Below, piece after piece: positions 28,047 through 50,247 of a stretch of DNA of 64,000 bases. A program made the translations under genes and the position numbers. This DNA is from Strigamia acuminata (taxonomy: Eukaryota; Arthropoda; Chilopoda; Geophilomorpha; Linotaeniidae). Under the pieces are notes generated by a model. That model saw only the letters and a program-made list of their open reading frames with translations. It made no database searches and was not told the origin of the DNA. Each line of letters starts with the position of its first letter. The stretch's first letter is position 1. The stretch lies in the NCBI GenBank assembly GCA_949358305.1, contig OX442314.1:18655060-18719059 (forward strand), read 5' to 3'.

Positions 28047-29420
28047 TGATGACGAAATAGCTGTTAAATTTCAAATTAATTACGGGATGAGTTGTAATAA
28101 ATTATTTTCACCATCAGCTACAAATTGTCAGCATTTTTCTAACAGCCAATAAAAGACCAATTCAATTGGCAGGCTTACTAGTTTTATTCTTATAAAGATG
28201 TTAATGTACAACAAGCAGAAAACTGTAAAAAGGAGGCAAAATGATGAGAAATAAAATCACAATGACATTATTCTTTTCTTTATAAACAAACTTGCAAACG
28301 CTGCAAATTTATCCGTATACACAAATTGGCAAAGCTAATCTTTCTACAATCAATCCTCATTCCATAAAATAAATATTTCATTTAATACATATTATTTAAA
28401 GACGTATTAAACAAATATGTCCAAATTATTTAAATATGCAATTACTAAATCTAATATTTCTAACAATTTTTTGACATTTGGTATTCACAAAAAATATATA
28501 CAAAAAACTTAAAAATATTTGTCGTCGTTAACTCGGAACTATCACCAAATCATTCAGCAGTGAACTTAATTCACTTGAGTTTGGTGCTTTTTATAAATAA
28601 ATACTTCCCAGTAATAATAATTTAAAAATAGACTAAAAATCTGCTATTGATATTTCTCCCTTCATAACAGTCATTAATAATCTCGTTCACACGATCAGAA
28701 AAACAATAAAATAAATACAATCACAATTCGAGCTAAAAAACAAACACAAAAAGAGAAAAATCTATTTAAAAAATATGAAGATGAAAACCTTAAAACATTT
28801 TAAGGCAAATATTTTCAGAAACAATTTCTGTTTCCACTTGGAATCCAATAATATGGCACATTTTGAGGATTCACTTCAGATTTTTCCGCAATGGAAAAAA
28901 AAGTTGCTTTTACACATTCTCAAAGCAAATAAACAAGTAAAGCCTTACTATACAAATCCTATACTTGTAAATAATCACATCGAATTGCTAATTAAAAATA
29001 TTTCACTTTTTTTTTTCAAGCAGATTGACAAATTCTCTGTACATCGAGCAACACGAAGCTGATAATACTTTTACCACTTGTCAAGTTTCATCGTTGCCAA
29101 CGCGCACCAGCTTCGCAAATGTTTAATTCAGCCTTTGCAATATCTGAAATTTCAATTGTGTGTCTTACATTTCATTCTCCAGTCCCACTATTTGCTAAAA
29201 TGTGGCTCCTACGTTTCACCTACTCTAAAATAACCTTCTACAAGATTTAACATCAATACTCAGCTTTTTTTTTTGTTTTGTTTAAATAATAATAGTATAA
29301 TAATAATTTGTAAAATTCATGATATAGTTTTTGCTTCCATAACTTGAACGACATATAAACACAAATGACGAGAAAAATATCCTAAGCCTGAGAATAACTC
29401 GCAATTTCACAGTCATAATT
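28047..29420. other. Convergent 3' spacer between LZIC and KIF1
   Basis: 3' untranslated and intergenic DNA, very A/T-rich. LZIC's poly(A) signal is at its left end. No exon chain is visible on either strand. The KIF1 3' UTR must begin at 29420 and run leftwards, but I could not choose its poly(A) signal. Confidence 0.6.
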
Positions 29421-39079
<9,659 letters not shown>

Positions 39080-41112
39080 TTTGGAATGAGAATTGAAATC
39101 TAATCAAAAACAAACAAATTTTATACATAAAAATTGTGTAGCAAACGTATTTCATTATTAATCATTCATTATAATATCACTAATATAATTTTATTACGTA
39201 ATAAAATAAAATAAAAATAAAAATAAATGCTACCCGATATATTTCTCCCGATTACATCTCCTAATTATAAACAATTTTTAATTGGATTTTACACATTTTC
39301 TCTTATTTCTACTTAAAGTCTGTTCTAAAACATCAATTGCGATGAACCAATGGGTTTTCCCACTCACTGCCGTGCAGCGAAGCTCAAGTACAGGCGGTGC
39401 TTTTTTTTTTTTAAAACATTAAAAATATTTTCCAAATATTTTTATTTCCTCTTTTAAACCCACTAATAATCTCATCAAATAAATTCCAAAATCCCATTTT
39501 CCAATTAAAATAAAACGTAGTTTCTAGCTAATTAACATGAACGCAACCAAAACGAAACAACTTCGAGCATAATTTAGCCATAACAATTTAATGATTCAAT
39601 AAATTTCAATTAGGTTATTTCTTACATTTTTAAAAACATCTTGAATTCACATCAAGACGCCTTAAAAATGGCTGACTGCAAACCTGACATATTTGCTGCG
39701 TAAACTGCACAACCACCGACACAAAGCACGCAAAAAATGTACGTTATTCACACGACAAAACTTACTTTTTAAAGCGTTACAACTATAAATGCGTTTTCAC
39801 AAAAGAGTACGACGATTGCGGATTGCTACGTAGTGAAAATCTTCGACACAATGATTAGACTTTCGCCCAGCCACTGCATATCTTAAAAAAAAAACACACA
39901 GATACAAAATCGAAATCAATAAAACGGAGTAAGCGTGTATTTAAGCGAATAGAGAATCGTCAAATTTACCAACCATTAGAATACTAAAATTTCGTGAAAT
40001 CAAACTGCTTATATTTATCCACAACAGATGCAATTCAGTCAAGATTTTTAAGGATGGGTGAGGAATTGTAGGAGTATCTAATTGACGTCATCAGCTTTCG
40101 TACGTCCAATGACGTAATTTGCTGCAGAGTTTTATCTCCTCTACCCCTAGTGTTTTGAATGGAATTTCTCTGAAGAAGAAAAATCAATATTGGCTCAATA
40201 AATAATGACAATTTCGGCGTAAACAGCTATAGATGAGTCTGGAATTTATCAATTTAAGCTAATAAATTTAACGCAATAAAAAAATATATATATATATAAA
40301 AAGGTTAAATGTTATCTCAAATTTTTTGTTTTTAATGATTTTATCAGTAAATGAATGATGCATAGAAAAATGTATTTGCCGGTTGGAAAATGAGACACAG
40401 TTACTAAACAAAGCGTAAAGTTGTATTGTAAAAGTTGTTTTTTTTGTTGGCATTTATGGTCATTTTTGCGTGAAAATAGTGGCAGGTATCGCGTTTCTCC
40501 GCGATGCCAACAATAAGTTGGATAAAACAACTACCGGCAATGTCCATGAAAAGTAATTGTTTTGATTTTGTTTGTTTGTTCATTAATAAACTCTAAAATC
40601 ACTAATTAAATCGATTTGATGCACACAAACTACCGAAATAAAACGTTCACAAACGATTCTCTTCTTTTAATTTACATTAATTAAGTTCGCGAGCTCGGAA
40701 AATGACACTCGATAGTTCCTAAACCAATGTAAACCGAACAAAAAGCACCGAATTTTGTGTTCTTAATCGGATTTTAACTCATGCTTACCTCCAATTTGTC
40801 CGTGATGCCTAAACTCGACGAATTATCCTCTCTCAAAAATAGACCGTCGCCATTTTGGCATATCATATCACATGTGAATGACTCAATGACATCACATTAT
40901 GGAAGGAACTGTTTCCGGTTAAAATACGGAGGTCTAGAAGAAACCTCCATTTTCTTTATAAATTCCATGAGTGTGTTTGTGGCAATATAAAAATCGATAG
41001 AGCATTGCATTCAAAATTTATTTCTGTTAATTTTATTTACATATTCCATTAATTTCAACAACAAAATCTAAACGGAACAAAATTCAGAAAAATAAAAATA
41101 ATTTCTTTTTCT
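39080..41112. other. Intergenic region and 5' flank of KIF1
   Basis: It lies between OTUD3 (upstream, same strand) and KIF1. On the minus strand near 40840-40950 are promoter-like motifs: CCAAAATGGCG (YY1-like), ACCGGAAAC (ETS-like), and a small hairpin with GGAGGT/ACCTCC arms at 40930-40950. A non-coding first exon of KIF1 could start there. Poly(A) signals for OTUD3 (TTTATT on plus) are at 41017-41022 and 41032-41037. Confidence 0.4.
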
Positions 41113-42700
41113 TCAAATGTTTAAGCAACCAAACTTTTGAACTACATGATCAGTTGAATCCGAATCCGAACTTCCGCTAACGCTTTTTTCATACTTTCGC
41201 CGCACATCCCTATTTTCGCGTTGTTCTCTTCGCTTCAGATCTTTCCTTTGCTTGTTACTTAAGTGCTAAAAAAAATAAAATCAAAAATCAAAAATCAACA
41301 TTATTCATTACAGTTCGATTACAAAGTATCCCAACCCTTTTCAATTCATTTCTTTGAATCACTGGCTTCGGTCGCTTTTGTTTCACTCCACTTTCAGCCA
41401 AATAACTCGAACTTTTATCTAAATCGCCAAAAATTCGTGTCCCGGTACCGTCCGGATGCCACAAACTGCTTTCTAAAAACATTTAAATAATTTTTAAATC
41501 AATTCTATTCATTAAAGCGACACAAAATACCTTCGTTCAAACTCGCTGTTACAGCCAAGTTAATCAGATAATCAGTCGTGTCTTCAACATTTTGCTGGTA
41601 AGCATTTAACGCCTCTTCCACTAATATTGAATCACCACATCCACTTCGTTCCATTACTAATTGCACTTTATCTGAATCTGAAACTTCTTCTTCGTCTTCC
41701 GAAACGGGTTGTATGTTTTTCTTTTTGTAAGCTGATTTAAAATTACTGTGACTAGTTGCCGGTGTATCGTCAATCTAGGAAAATAAACAATAGATAAATA
41801 AACTAATTTATGTCTTCAAAAATCGTTTTAAAATAAAAATTACATTTAAATTAATGTTGGCAGGTTCGTGCGAATTGTCATCCGTTCGTCTAATACTGTT
41901 GTAATGATCGCCGTTGTGATAGGCGATGTGCAGTTCGCGTTGAGATTTACTTTTATCGCCTCCGTGAATCTAAAACATTATTCAATTGTAACTGCAAACA
42001 AAATAATTAATCAAATCATCTTACTTTCCACAATGGGCTATTAAGTTGATGGATGACAACTGTTACGCCATTGCGTCGCGCAAATGCCACAATTGCATCG
42101 TTTCCCGCGTAAGTACCTATCGCTTGAAGATTTTTCACTATAAATTTAGTAAATATAGTTAATGCTAAGGCATTTTTGTCTAAATAACTAGTGAAAAGAT
42201 AAATAACACAATAATTAATTTACTGATGTACAATTTTGGACTATTTCTAAAACTTATTTTTGTAGGATTGTGCAGAGATTGTTTGCTCAAAGAAACAAAC
42301 TTCACGTTTACCATACGAATCAAAAGTAACATCGTCTTCGATAAAGGGCTCAAAATCGAGTCGATATTGTCTCATGTATTCAACAGTATCTTCTCGATGT
42401 TGTTGATGGTTGTGAGTGTGACCTTCCAGTTGATCCCCAAGAGCACGAAATAAACAATTTCTGTTTTTTTTTAAAAGAAATAACATTAGAAATATTTTTA
42501 AAAAGTGATAAAAAAAATTTGTTTGTCGATGTTTTAATTTACCCATCTCCAGGAATTTCGCGTAATTCCAATCCCATAGTTGCAAGTTGGTTATTAAATC
42601 CTGCAAAATTAACCTGTTCGTCTTTATTGGCACCATTTTTCCCCTTTTTTACCCTCTTATGAGTTGCTTTCGCATTTCTTTCGTCCCGTTTACGTGCCAT
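41113..42700 (-). CDS. OTUD3: OTUD3: OTU-family deubiquitinase
   Basis: Cysteine protease that removes ubiquitin. Seven exons, 42543-42700, 42312-42460, 42025-42137, 41844-41969, 41531-41774, 41336-41472, 41113-41265, give 359 residues (human 398). The OTU core is complete: aspartate and cysteine in [18 protein letters not shown] across exons 1-2, and the catalytic histidine in [15 protein letters not shown] (exon 4). Exon 5 carries the UBA-like helix region ([18 protein letters not shown]). The last exon is a basic helix and ends in the conserved KFGCLNI, matching the OTUD3 C-terminus (KTFAALNI in human). The exon 6 donor is a weak GTTGGG, chosen because it alone keeps the frame. Confidence 0.95.
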
Positions 42701-43030
42701 TGTAGAAATTAGTAATCAACCGACGAGCAGAGAAATGAATTATATCGACATCTATGTATACCCAAGAAATGTAGAAATCGGGATATAAACGAGTCGCCGC
42801 GGTTCGGTCTACGAACAGATCGATGCTCAATAATAACAAATAGCGAATAATAGTTTTAATGAAATAATTAAATAGTTTTTTATAAATTAATTTAAGTTAT
42901 TTCATAACAGTAAGTTTTAAATTTATTTTATCGAGGAAGTTTTTATATTTTGTTTCCGAAATTCAGAAGTCTAGGTCTAACTACAGCACGACGCAAATTG
43001 CACGCCTGTGGGTACAGCACAGCAAACAAA
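42701..43030. promoter_or_regulatory. Bidirectional promoter spacer, OTUD3 / COPS7
   Basis: 330 bases separate the OTUD3 start (minus) from the COPS7 start (plus), so one short region must serve both. A GC-richer patch lies at 42780-42825. No TATA box stands out for either gene, as is usual for housekeeping genes. Confidence 0.6.
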
Positions 43031-44556
43031 ATGGCGGAGAAAACAAATCCTGTTTCGTCAAATCCTTTAGAACAGTATGTTCTTTTAGCTAAATCAGCTA
43101 AGGGGGCTGCAGCTGTCGAGTTGGTTAAACAAGTATTAGAAGTATCAGGTCTTTATGTGTTCGGGGAATTATTGGATATGCCGAATGTCGCTGAAGTAAA
43201 AATAAAAAGGCTTAACAACTTAACAATTTCTAAATTTATTTACATTTCAACAGTTAGCCGAAGGCCCCTATGCCAAGTATTTCAATTTACTTAATTTATT
43301 TGCCTACGGAACCTACTCCGATTACCTCGGTAAAATATAAATGTTTTTGACTTCATGTTGTCGTATTTAAATCAATTTTATAATGTAACATTTCTAACCA
43401 ACAGCAAACCAAGCAAATTTACCAGAATTAACTCCACTTCAGATTCAAAAACTGCGTCACCTCACCATAGTTTCATTGGCAACTAAAACTAAAGTATAAA
43501 AAAAAAGTTTTGCCCTTAAATTATCTAATTTTATTTTATTTTAGTGCATTCCATATTCGACGTTGTTGAAAGAACTGGATATGAAAAATTTAAGGGAGTT
43601 GGAAGATCTGATAATAGAAGTGATTTACGCAGACATCGTGCATGGCAAATTGGATCAGAAACATAGTCAGTTGGAAGTCGATTACACTATAGGAAGGGAC
43701 ATCAGACCGGAGGATGTGCCCAATATCGTATCTGTTCTAACCGATTGGTAAATTTAAATGAAAGAAACCCGTACATTTATTTACGTTTGGATTATTTACA
43801 GGTGCGACAGTTGCGAAGCCATTTTGAGCAACGTTGAGGCTCAGATTAATAAAGCAAACTCGAACAAAGACAGTCGAAATAAACACAAGACATTGTTGGA
43901 ACAAGAGGTACAGAATAACAGTAAATTTATCGGAGTAAATTAATAATTTTACATGTAATAAAGGTTAGCAACATTAGGAAGATCCTAAAGAACCAAGCGC
44001 AGGATGTCGAGGAACAGATGGCGACTGACACGCGAGAGGTTGGAGCTCAGCCTGAAAAATTAATTAAAAAACAGCCAAAAACCAAAGGGTAAGTATTGTC
44101 TAATATGAAGGCAAATTTTAAAAAAAAAATTAAAAAAAAATATCTTTAGGCTGAGATATTTTAAAAAGAAATATACTAGCAGCAATTAATTATGTCAATT
44201 TCAGCAGATCGTGGCATTGATTGGTTGCTGCTGACACTGTTGACTTCAGTTTTATAGAACCTTTAATAAATTAGAATTTAGATTTTATTTTTTTAACTTT
44301 GTAATTAAAACGCCTGCATTTTCTTTGCAGTCATAAACATGCAACCATCAGAATTTAAGTTAAATTAATGAAGTTAGTTAATAGTTAAACGAGAAATCTA
44401 TTTTCGAAATTTAGATTAATGTAAAAAAATGAAGTAGTTTATTTCGAATAAAAGTTTGTAATGTTATGACTTAAAAAAATGATAACTGAAATTTAATTTG
44501 ACAGAGAAGCAGCAGAACGAAAACGGAAAACTATGCTCGATTCACCTGATAATTAA
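43031..44556 (+). CDS. COPS7A: COP9 signalosome subunit 7
   Basis: PCI-domain subunit of the COP9 signalosome, which removes NEDD8 from cullins. Seven exons, 43031-43195, 43254-43329, 43405-43493, 43545-43747, 43802-43907, 43964-44088, 44505-44556, give 271 residues (human COPS7A 275). The start is ATGGCGGAG at 43031. Family landmarks: [28 protein letters not shown] segment, [45 protein letters not shown], and WCDSCEAIL before a C-terminal coiled coil. It cannot be assigned to the 7A or 7B paralogue; it is probably the single pre-duplication gene. Poly(A) signal AATAAA at 44655-44660. Confidence 0.95.
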
Positions 44557-45069
44557 CCCCCCTTATTATTATTATAGTAATGTAATTTGAAATATCAGCT
44601 TTTTGACCAAGTAAACAATTTTTTTTGTATTTTTTTATTTTACATTCATGTTGTAATAAAAATAATTAGAAATTGTTTCGCCACAAATTTTGTACTTATT
44701 TAATCAAAACGCTGATATTAAATTCTAGAAAAATATTAGACAATAAAATTACCAATAAATAGAATTTATAACAAATTTTAAATGATTTTTTTTGGATTAA
44801 TCTACAGGCTACGTGGAAGTGGCAAATTCTGGTCAAAATCATCATGAGTTGCCAAGTAAATTACGCTTTAAAAATATATCTAGCAAACAAATCTTATTTA
44901 TAAAGATAAAAATATGTATTCACAATTGCTTGGACGTAGTTTTATAAAGAAAACATTTTATAAAACTATTATTATGTATATAGATATAAATTTTATCAAA
45001 ACGTAACTTGATTTTCATCCGCCCTTTTCACGCTTAAACAAATTATCAAAAAAAAAATATTAGAAATTG
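44557..45069. other. Convergent 3' spacer, COPS7 / WD40 gene
   Basis: A/T-rich 3' UTR sequence with the COPS7 poly(A) signal. Nothing else seen. Confidence 0.6.
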
Positions 45070-47139
45070 TTATAAAATAGAACACCAACTAAAAATGGAA
45101 CTTCTACGAAATTTAACTTCCTTTGGAATATAAGTAGCGCTGCCTGGCTCCCAGTCGTCATCGCTCACTTCGATTTCACTTCCACTGTCGCTGCTTTCCA
45201 TCTCGGAATTTATTACTTTTCCGCCATAAGCAACAATACTAGTTGTTCTTACATATTCCACATTTGGAATTTCTCGTCTAACGAAACAAAAATAAAATGA
45301 ATAATTTAAAAAAAAAAATCAAATACTGAAATTGTTATGCAAAATACTTTGGTTTCTTCGATCCAACTGCTTCCCAAATTTTTAATTCAATTCCTCCGGT
45401 AACAAATCTCAATTTCCCGTTCACGGTCTGTGTAGCCGACATGCTCAAAATGCGTCCAGTTTGGCCGTCCCCGAGTGATGTTAGGTATTCATTTCCGGGT
45501 AGATGTCGAACTTCCATCATTAGAAAGCAAAATCAATACAATCAGCCAATTAATCATCGATTTAACTAACCATTTATAGATCCGTAGCCATAATCCAAAT
45601 TATAACTGGAACAAAGAACTTCTTTTCCTGTTGAGCAAATAGCATTAGTTGCTCCAAACTGCCGGAGATGATTAGCAAATTTATCCACTTCGCCTGGAAT
45701 AATGAAAATTAGTCAAAATATTCGTTTAAATTTAAAGCGATTGATTGTGTTAACCCGTTTTCCACATTAGCATCTTCACATTGGTCCCATCATCGCCATA
45801 ATAAATCAAATTATTAATCAATTCAATTGAGTGGATTTTTCTAGGAATTGCATGGGGCGTCTCGTTTAGTAATAATTTTTCTGACGAAAATAGCAATAAC
45901 AATTCCTCTTCTTGCAGCTCCCACACGCTAATAAAACCTTCCGAGGACGATGCAAACACTCGTTTATCCAATACCTAAAAGTGAACAAAAATCCGATCAA
46001 TTTACGCTGTATTCAAAGATCAAAATAAAAATTGTCAACAGCAGGATGGCAGTTAGTTTGAAAACTACTTCACTTTTATATTCGTAAAACTGTCGCCAAA
46101 ACTAGAGACGGAACTCAAGTTTTGAGCGTTGATCGCATTCCATAATTCCAGTTTACCTCCTTCCGTGCCGGTTACAATGAATTTATGAGTAGATAAATAT
46201 CCAATGCTCGTGATATCGTTATACGTATAAAAAGATTTGATTTCCGATCCTAAAATTCGTTTGAAATTAATAAAACCACACATTTGTAAATGACGTGCAA
46301 CCGTCACCTTCTGATAATATCCAAATTTTAACCATACAATCGATGCTTCCAGTCATTGCAACTCGACTTTGGCCATCGTAACCCAACGACCATAGCAATT
46401 TATTTCCTTCATCTTCCTGCAGGAGAATCAAGCAAGTCACGGACCCCGTGTGGCCTCGCAAACTCTGAGTTTCGGTACCACTTACGGAATCCCACACTTT
46501 TACCGTTGTATCTCGACTAAAATAAAGCAAAAATTAATTTTGAAATAATTTCATGGGTTTCTTTCGCTCAGCAAAATACCTGCTTGAAACTACAAAGTCT
46601 TGATCTGTTACTACACAAGTGATGACATCGCTATGACCTTTTAATGTTTTCACCGAAAATACTTCGTGTTTCCAATCGCACGAATATTTGGCTGTTTTAT
46701 CTGCATTATTTGAATAAAATAGAATTTTATTTTTTATTTTATTGCATAATTTTGAATAAAATGATAATATACCTTCAGAAATGAGCTTGGAATCATTAGG
46801 AGATGGTAAAGATACTTCTGAATCAGACTTGTTCGTCGCACTCTCTTTTTCTTTTATAATTTTCACATTATTTTCTGCGTTATTCTCCGTCTTGTTTCCT
46901 CCCGACTTTTCTAAATCTTCTGTTAAATTCAGTATTTCGTTTCTTATTTCTTCTTTCTTGTCAATCTATCATACGAGTTCAAAATTCAACATTTTATTTT
47001 ATGAAAAAACGTACGTCACCTTAGCCAACTCCTCCGGGTTTAATGGACGACCAAGTTGTTCTAAGTTCTCAATTTGTCTCAATTTTTTTCTCAATTTTCG
47101 GAGAATATTTTTCTCTATTTGCAGTTTATCAAATTCCAT
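45070..47139 (-). CDS. WD40-repeat protein with N-terminal basic helix and C-terminal CaaX-like box
   Basis: Nine exons, 47020-47139, 46773-46965, 46580-46700, 46308-46516, 46074-46249, 45755-45974, 45571-45693, 45348-45510, 45070-45277, give 510 residues. The N-terminus is a basic helix (ILRKLRKKLRQIENLE, then LNPEELAK) like the motif in PYM1 and related RNA-linked proteins, followed by a charged linker. Exons 3-8 are WD40 blades: LKGHSDVITCVV, SRDTTVKVWDSVSG, LRGHTGSVTCL, GSIDCMVKIW, GGKLELWN, GFISVWEL and GGIELKIWE. The tail is acidic (DSGSEIEVSDDDWEPG) and the protein ends in CSIL, which fits a geranylgeranylation CaaX box. I do not recognise the orthologue. The exon 8 acceptor (45510/45511) is the weakest join. 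An overlapping out-of-frame ATG precedes the start. Confidence 0.8.
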
Positions 47140-47488
47140 GTTGTTGCTGCTGCCATACACACCTGTGGAAGATATTTCGTTGTGATTTCAACGCTGCATC
47201 ACATTTTCCGAAAAATCTAGATGCCAGTGATAACTAACCGATATATATAAGATTTAAAAAAGGAGTAAAAAAATATTATTTTTAAATTCCTAGTAAAATA
47301 GATACAACTTTACTTCAAAATTAAATATTGCTAATAAACTAAATAACTTTTTACTGGTAAAAGTACAACAGTTTCTGTTTTCATAAATATTACTTATCAA
47401 TTTTGAAGCCAGGAGATTTACTACACTTGGTCGATGCTGGGATTCAATTCACTATTCGTATTATGTTTGTTTAGGATACGTAATCAAC
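47140..47488. promoter_or_regulatory. Divergent promoter spacer, WD40 gene / ASB3
   Basis: 349 bases between two divergent start codons. On the ASB3 side GTTTAGGATACG just before the ATG could be a 3' splice site, so ASB3 may have a non-coding first exon. Confidence 0.5.
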
Positions 47489-49769
47489 ATGGAATTTACT
47501 GAAGCATGGGAAAACGCCTGCTCCAGTGTGGGATTAGCTGCCCGAAAAGGCAGTTTATGTGTCCTGCAAAAATTAGTAGGAAAAGGCAAACCAGTTGATG
47601 TTGCTGATAACAGGGGATGGCGACCCTTACACGAAGCCGTATATAGAAATCACATTGCGTGTGCGCACTTTTTATTAACACAGGGTAAGAAATTGAGTTA
47701 TAGCAAGTTGCAAATCACTTTATAGATTTATTCATTTCAGAAAAAACGGATGTAAATTGGAGAACATTTCAAGATGAAAGTGCATTGCACTTAGCGTGCG
47801 AACGAAACTTTAGTGCTGTTGTCAAATTACTTTTGGATCACGGCGCTAATGCTGACGTCAAAAATAACGAATGGAGAACACCATTAATGTTAGGTAGTTC
47901 AATAACATTTTATAACACAGATTTGCACGACTAAATTGTATTTTTTTTTCTCCACAGCTGTATTGAATTCAGCAAATGAAATAGTTTCACTTTTGCTCGA
48001 CCATTCAGCTGATGTAAACGTGATGGATATGAACGATTGGACTGCGCTTCATTTCGCTGTTGCCAACAAAGATACAATGCTGCTCAAGTTATTACTGAGA
48101 CATAACGCAAATTTTCGGCTACGCGAAGAAAACGGCCGTACTGCATTGTTTATTGCTTGCGAAATGAAGAATTTTGAAAGTGTGAAAATATTATTTGAAT
48201 TTGCTGCACTAAAAGGTAAAGACAGCAATGTTGTATGAAATTTGTCTTCAAGTTTTGAATAATCTACTTTTAATTGTAGGTGAAAGAGACACCATAAATG
48301 TTACTGCAAATGATGGCGCAAATGCAGTTATTATAGCAGCTCAGAAAGGAATTTTGAAAATTTTAAAATATTTAATAGAAAATGGAGGAAATGTTAATCA
48401 GATCACCAACGATGGTTTCTTAGCTCTTCATTTAGCTGCTGCAGTTGCTGGTGATGTTGAGTAAGATTTCCTATGCAAAACATTGAAACAAAAGCAAAAC
48501 TTTAAAATACAAATTGAATATTATAGGTGCGTGAACTTACTCTTAGAAAAAACTGATTTGGAAATTTTGAAGCAAAATAACGTCCGAGATATAATTCATT
48601 TAGCTGTTGAAAAGCAAAGGTAACAGGACTTCTTTTAACTCACTTAAATATTAATTATCTTTTTCTTTAACACTAGAAAGGCCAGACCGTTTTTGTATGT
48701 TCTAGGATAATTGCATTTTTTCTTATTATTTTTTAAGAAAAAATGTCACATTTGCTGATTTATGATGTAAAACATCACAAATTAGCTACTGAAGTAAAAA
48801 AAAATAGCATTGTAAACCCATTGGGTTTATTGCTACAGCTTTTGTAAACAGTTGTACCGGTCAAAATGACCGGGTTGGCCTTTCTAGTGTTAAAAAAGAC
48901 ATGAAATCTTGCAAATCCTAATAAACACGAACCTTCAAATTGACGTCGAATGCAAATTACCGCAGTTCCCCAACTGGCTGGTTTACAAGTTTAGTGCAAT
49001 GCACAAAGCAAATTTTCAATTTGAAAACGCTACATTCACTCCCTTGGGTCGATCCGCGTTTACTGAAGATTCAAAATCCGTAGAAATGCTGCTGAAAGCT
49101 GGTGCAAATCCAAACGCTGTTTCGTCGCAGTGCATTGCGCCTCTAACTTTGTTGGTCGAAAGTCCCACGACCAACCATTACATTCTAATGACACTCTTGA
49201 AAGCTGGTGCGGCCGTAAATTACTCGAAAGTTGATTGGTGCAAATCCGAAGCCGCTGTTTTTGCAATGTGTTATAACAGGTGGGATTTTCTAAACACTTT
49301 AATCGTAGCTGGCGTGGACGACATTAATTTCACTTTTGATATTGTTACGGGTGCAGAGAAAAGATTGATATTTACGATTGTAAAACCAAAAGCACTCAAA
49401 CGTGACTTTGTAATTCTTGCTGCGCAGAGCTTACAATGGTCAACATTTCAAAAATTACTCAGTGACCACTCGAATAGAGACGACGAGCCAATTGTTGTTC
49501 AACCACCTTCTCTGAAGCACTTAAGTCGTTTAAAAGTGAGAAAATTGTTAATGCTACGTGGTGTGTCGTCATTGTACAAAGTAGATCTAACAAACTTGCG
49601 TTTACCTGAGGAATTAAACAAATACATATTGTTTGAAGATCATTCCGGAGGTGTAGATTGGGGTGAAGTGTCAAGATCAGTTCAATTCACTTCTCTGCCT
49701 CCACATTTTGGTGATTTGTCCGTTCGACATCCCTCAGTGTGGCCATATCTTGCATTTAATAATGCATAA
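47489..49769 (+). CDS. ASB3: ASB3: ankyrin-repeat and SOCS-box protein
   Basis: Substrate receptor of a Cullin-5/Elongin E3 ubiquitin ligase. Six exons, 47489-47684, 47741-47893, 47958-48215, 48280-48460, 48527-48619, 48899-49769, give 583 residues (human 518). The start MEFTEAWENACSSVGLAAR closely follows the ASB3 start, and DNRGWRPLHEAVYRNH is the first ankyrin repeat. About nine more ankyrin repeats follow (SALHLACERNF, WTALHFAVANKD, GRTALFIACEMKN). A C-terminal SOCS box is visible (PSLKHLSRLKVRKLLMLRG, then LRLPEELNKYILFED). Intron 5 carries a MITE that ends 9 bases before exon 6. The acceptor used (AAAAAAG) is the only one that keeps the frame. Poly(A) signal AATAAA at 49971-49976. Confidence 0.92.
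48667..48893. mobile_element. piggyBac-type MITE inserted in ASB3 intron 5
   Basis: Element 48671-48889 (219 bases) flanked on both sides by TTAA (48667-48670 and 48890-48893), the target duplicated by piggyBac elements. Terminal inverted repeats: CACTAGAAAGGCCAGACCG at the left, and at the right end, read on the other strand, CACTAGAAAGGCCAACCCG. There is no coding capacity, so it is non-autonomous. Removing the element and one TTAA restores a T-rich tract (CTTTTTCTTTAA) directly before the exon 6 acceptor. Confidence 0.85.
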
Positions 49770-50247
49770 TTGTTACACACGCATCATCCATACAGAGAAT
49801 CAAATCTCTTCATGTTATGAGTTTATCAAACTAGCCTGAACACTCACTTGTCAGTAGATCGCATCATTTAATGTCTGTCTCAAGTTTAAATCTTTGTGTA
49901 TCATAAATGTATCATACGATCAAGTCATGTTATTGCGTTAAGAAATGTATACAACATAAAAACTGATTTAAATAAATAAAATTAGTACTTTTATTATTGC
50001 ATTTGGATCAAGTCATCCGCTTTTGGTATTTCATTTCAATTCTGTGGCCCATCTATAATTCTTGAAATTTCAGGACATTAGTTGTTGTTTCATTAGTTAT
50101 TACTAATTATATATATATATATATATATATTAATCTGCTGTAAACCTACTGTTTTATTTACATAGATAAATTAATTTAATACCAATAATTTTTTCAACTT
50201 ACAAGGTTAGTTTCTTAGCACTATTTCTTTATTAATTTTTATTTTTA
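49770..50247. other. Convergent 3' spacer, ASB3 / MYND-B, with AT microsatellite
   Basis: Poly(A) signal of ASB3 at 49971-49976. AT dinucleotide repeat at 50108-50130. Candidate poly(A) signals for MYND-B on the minus strand (TTTATT on plus) at 50228-50233 and 50153-50158. Confidence 0.7.
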
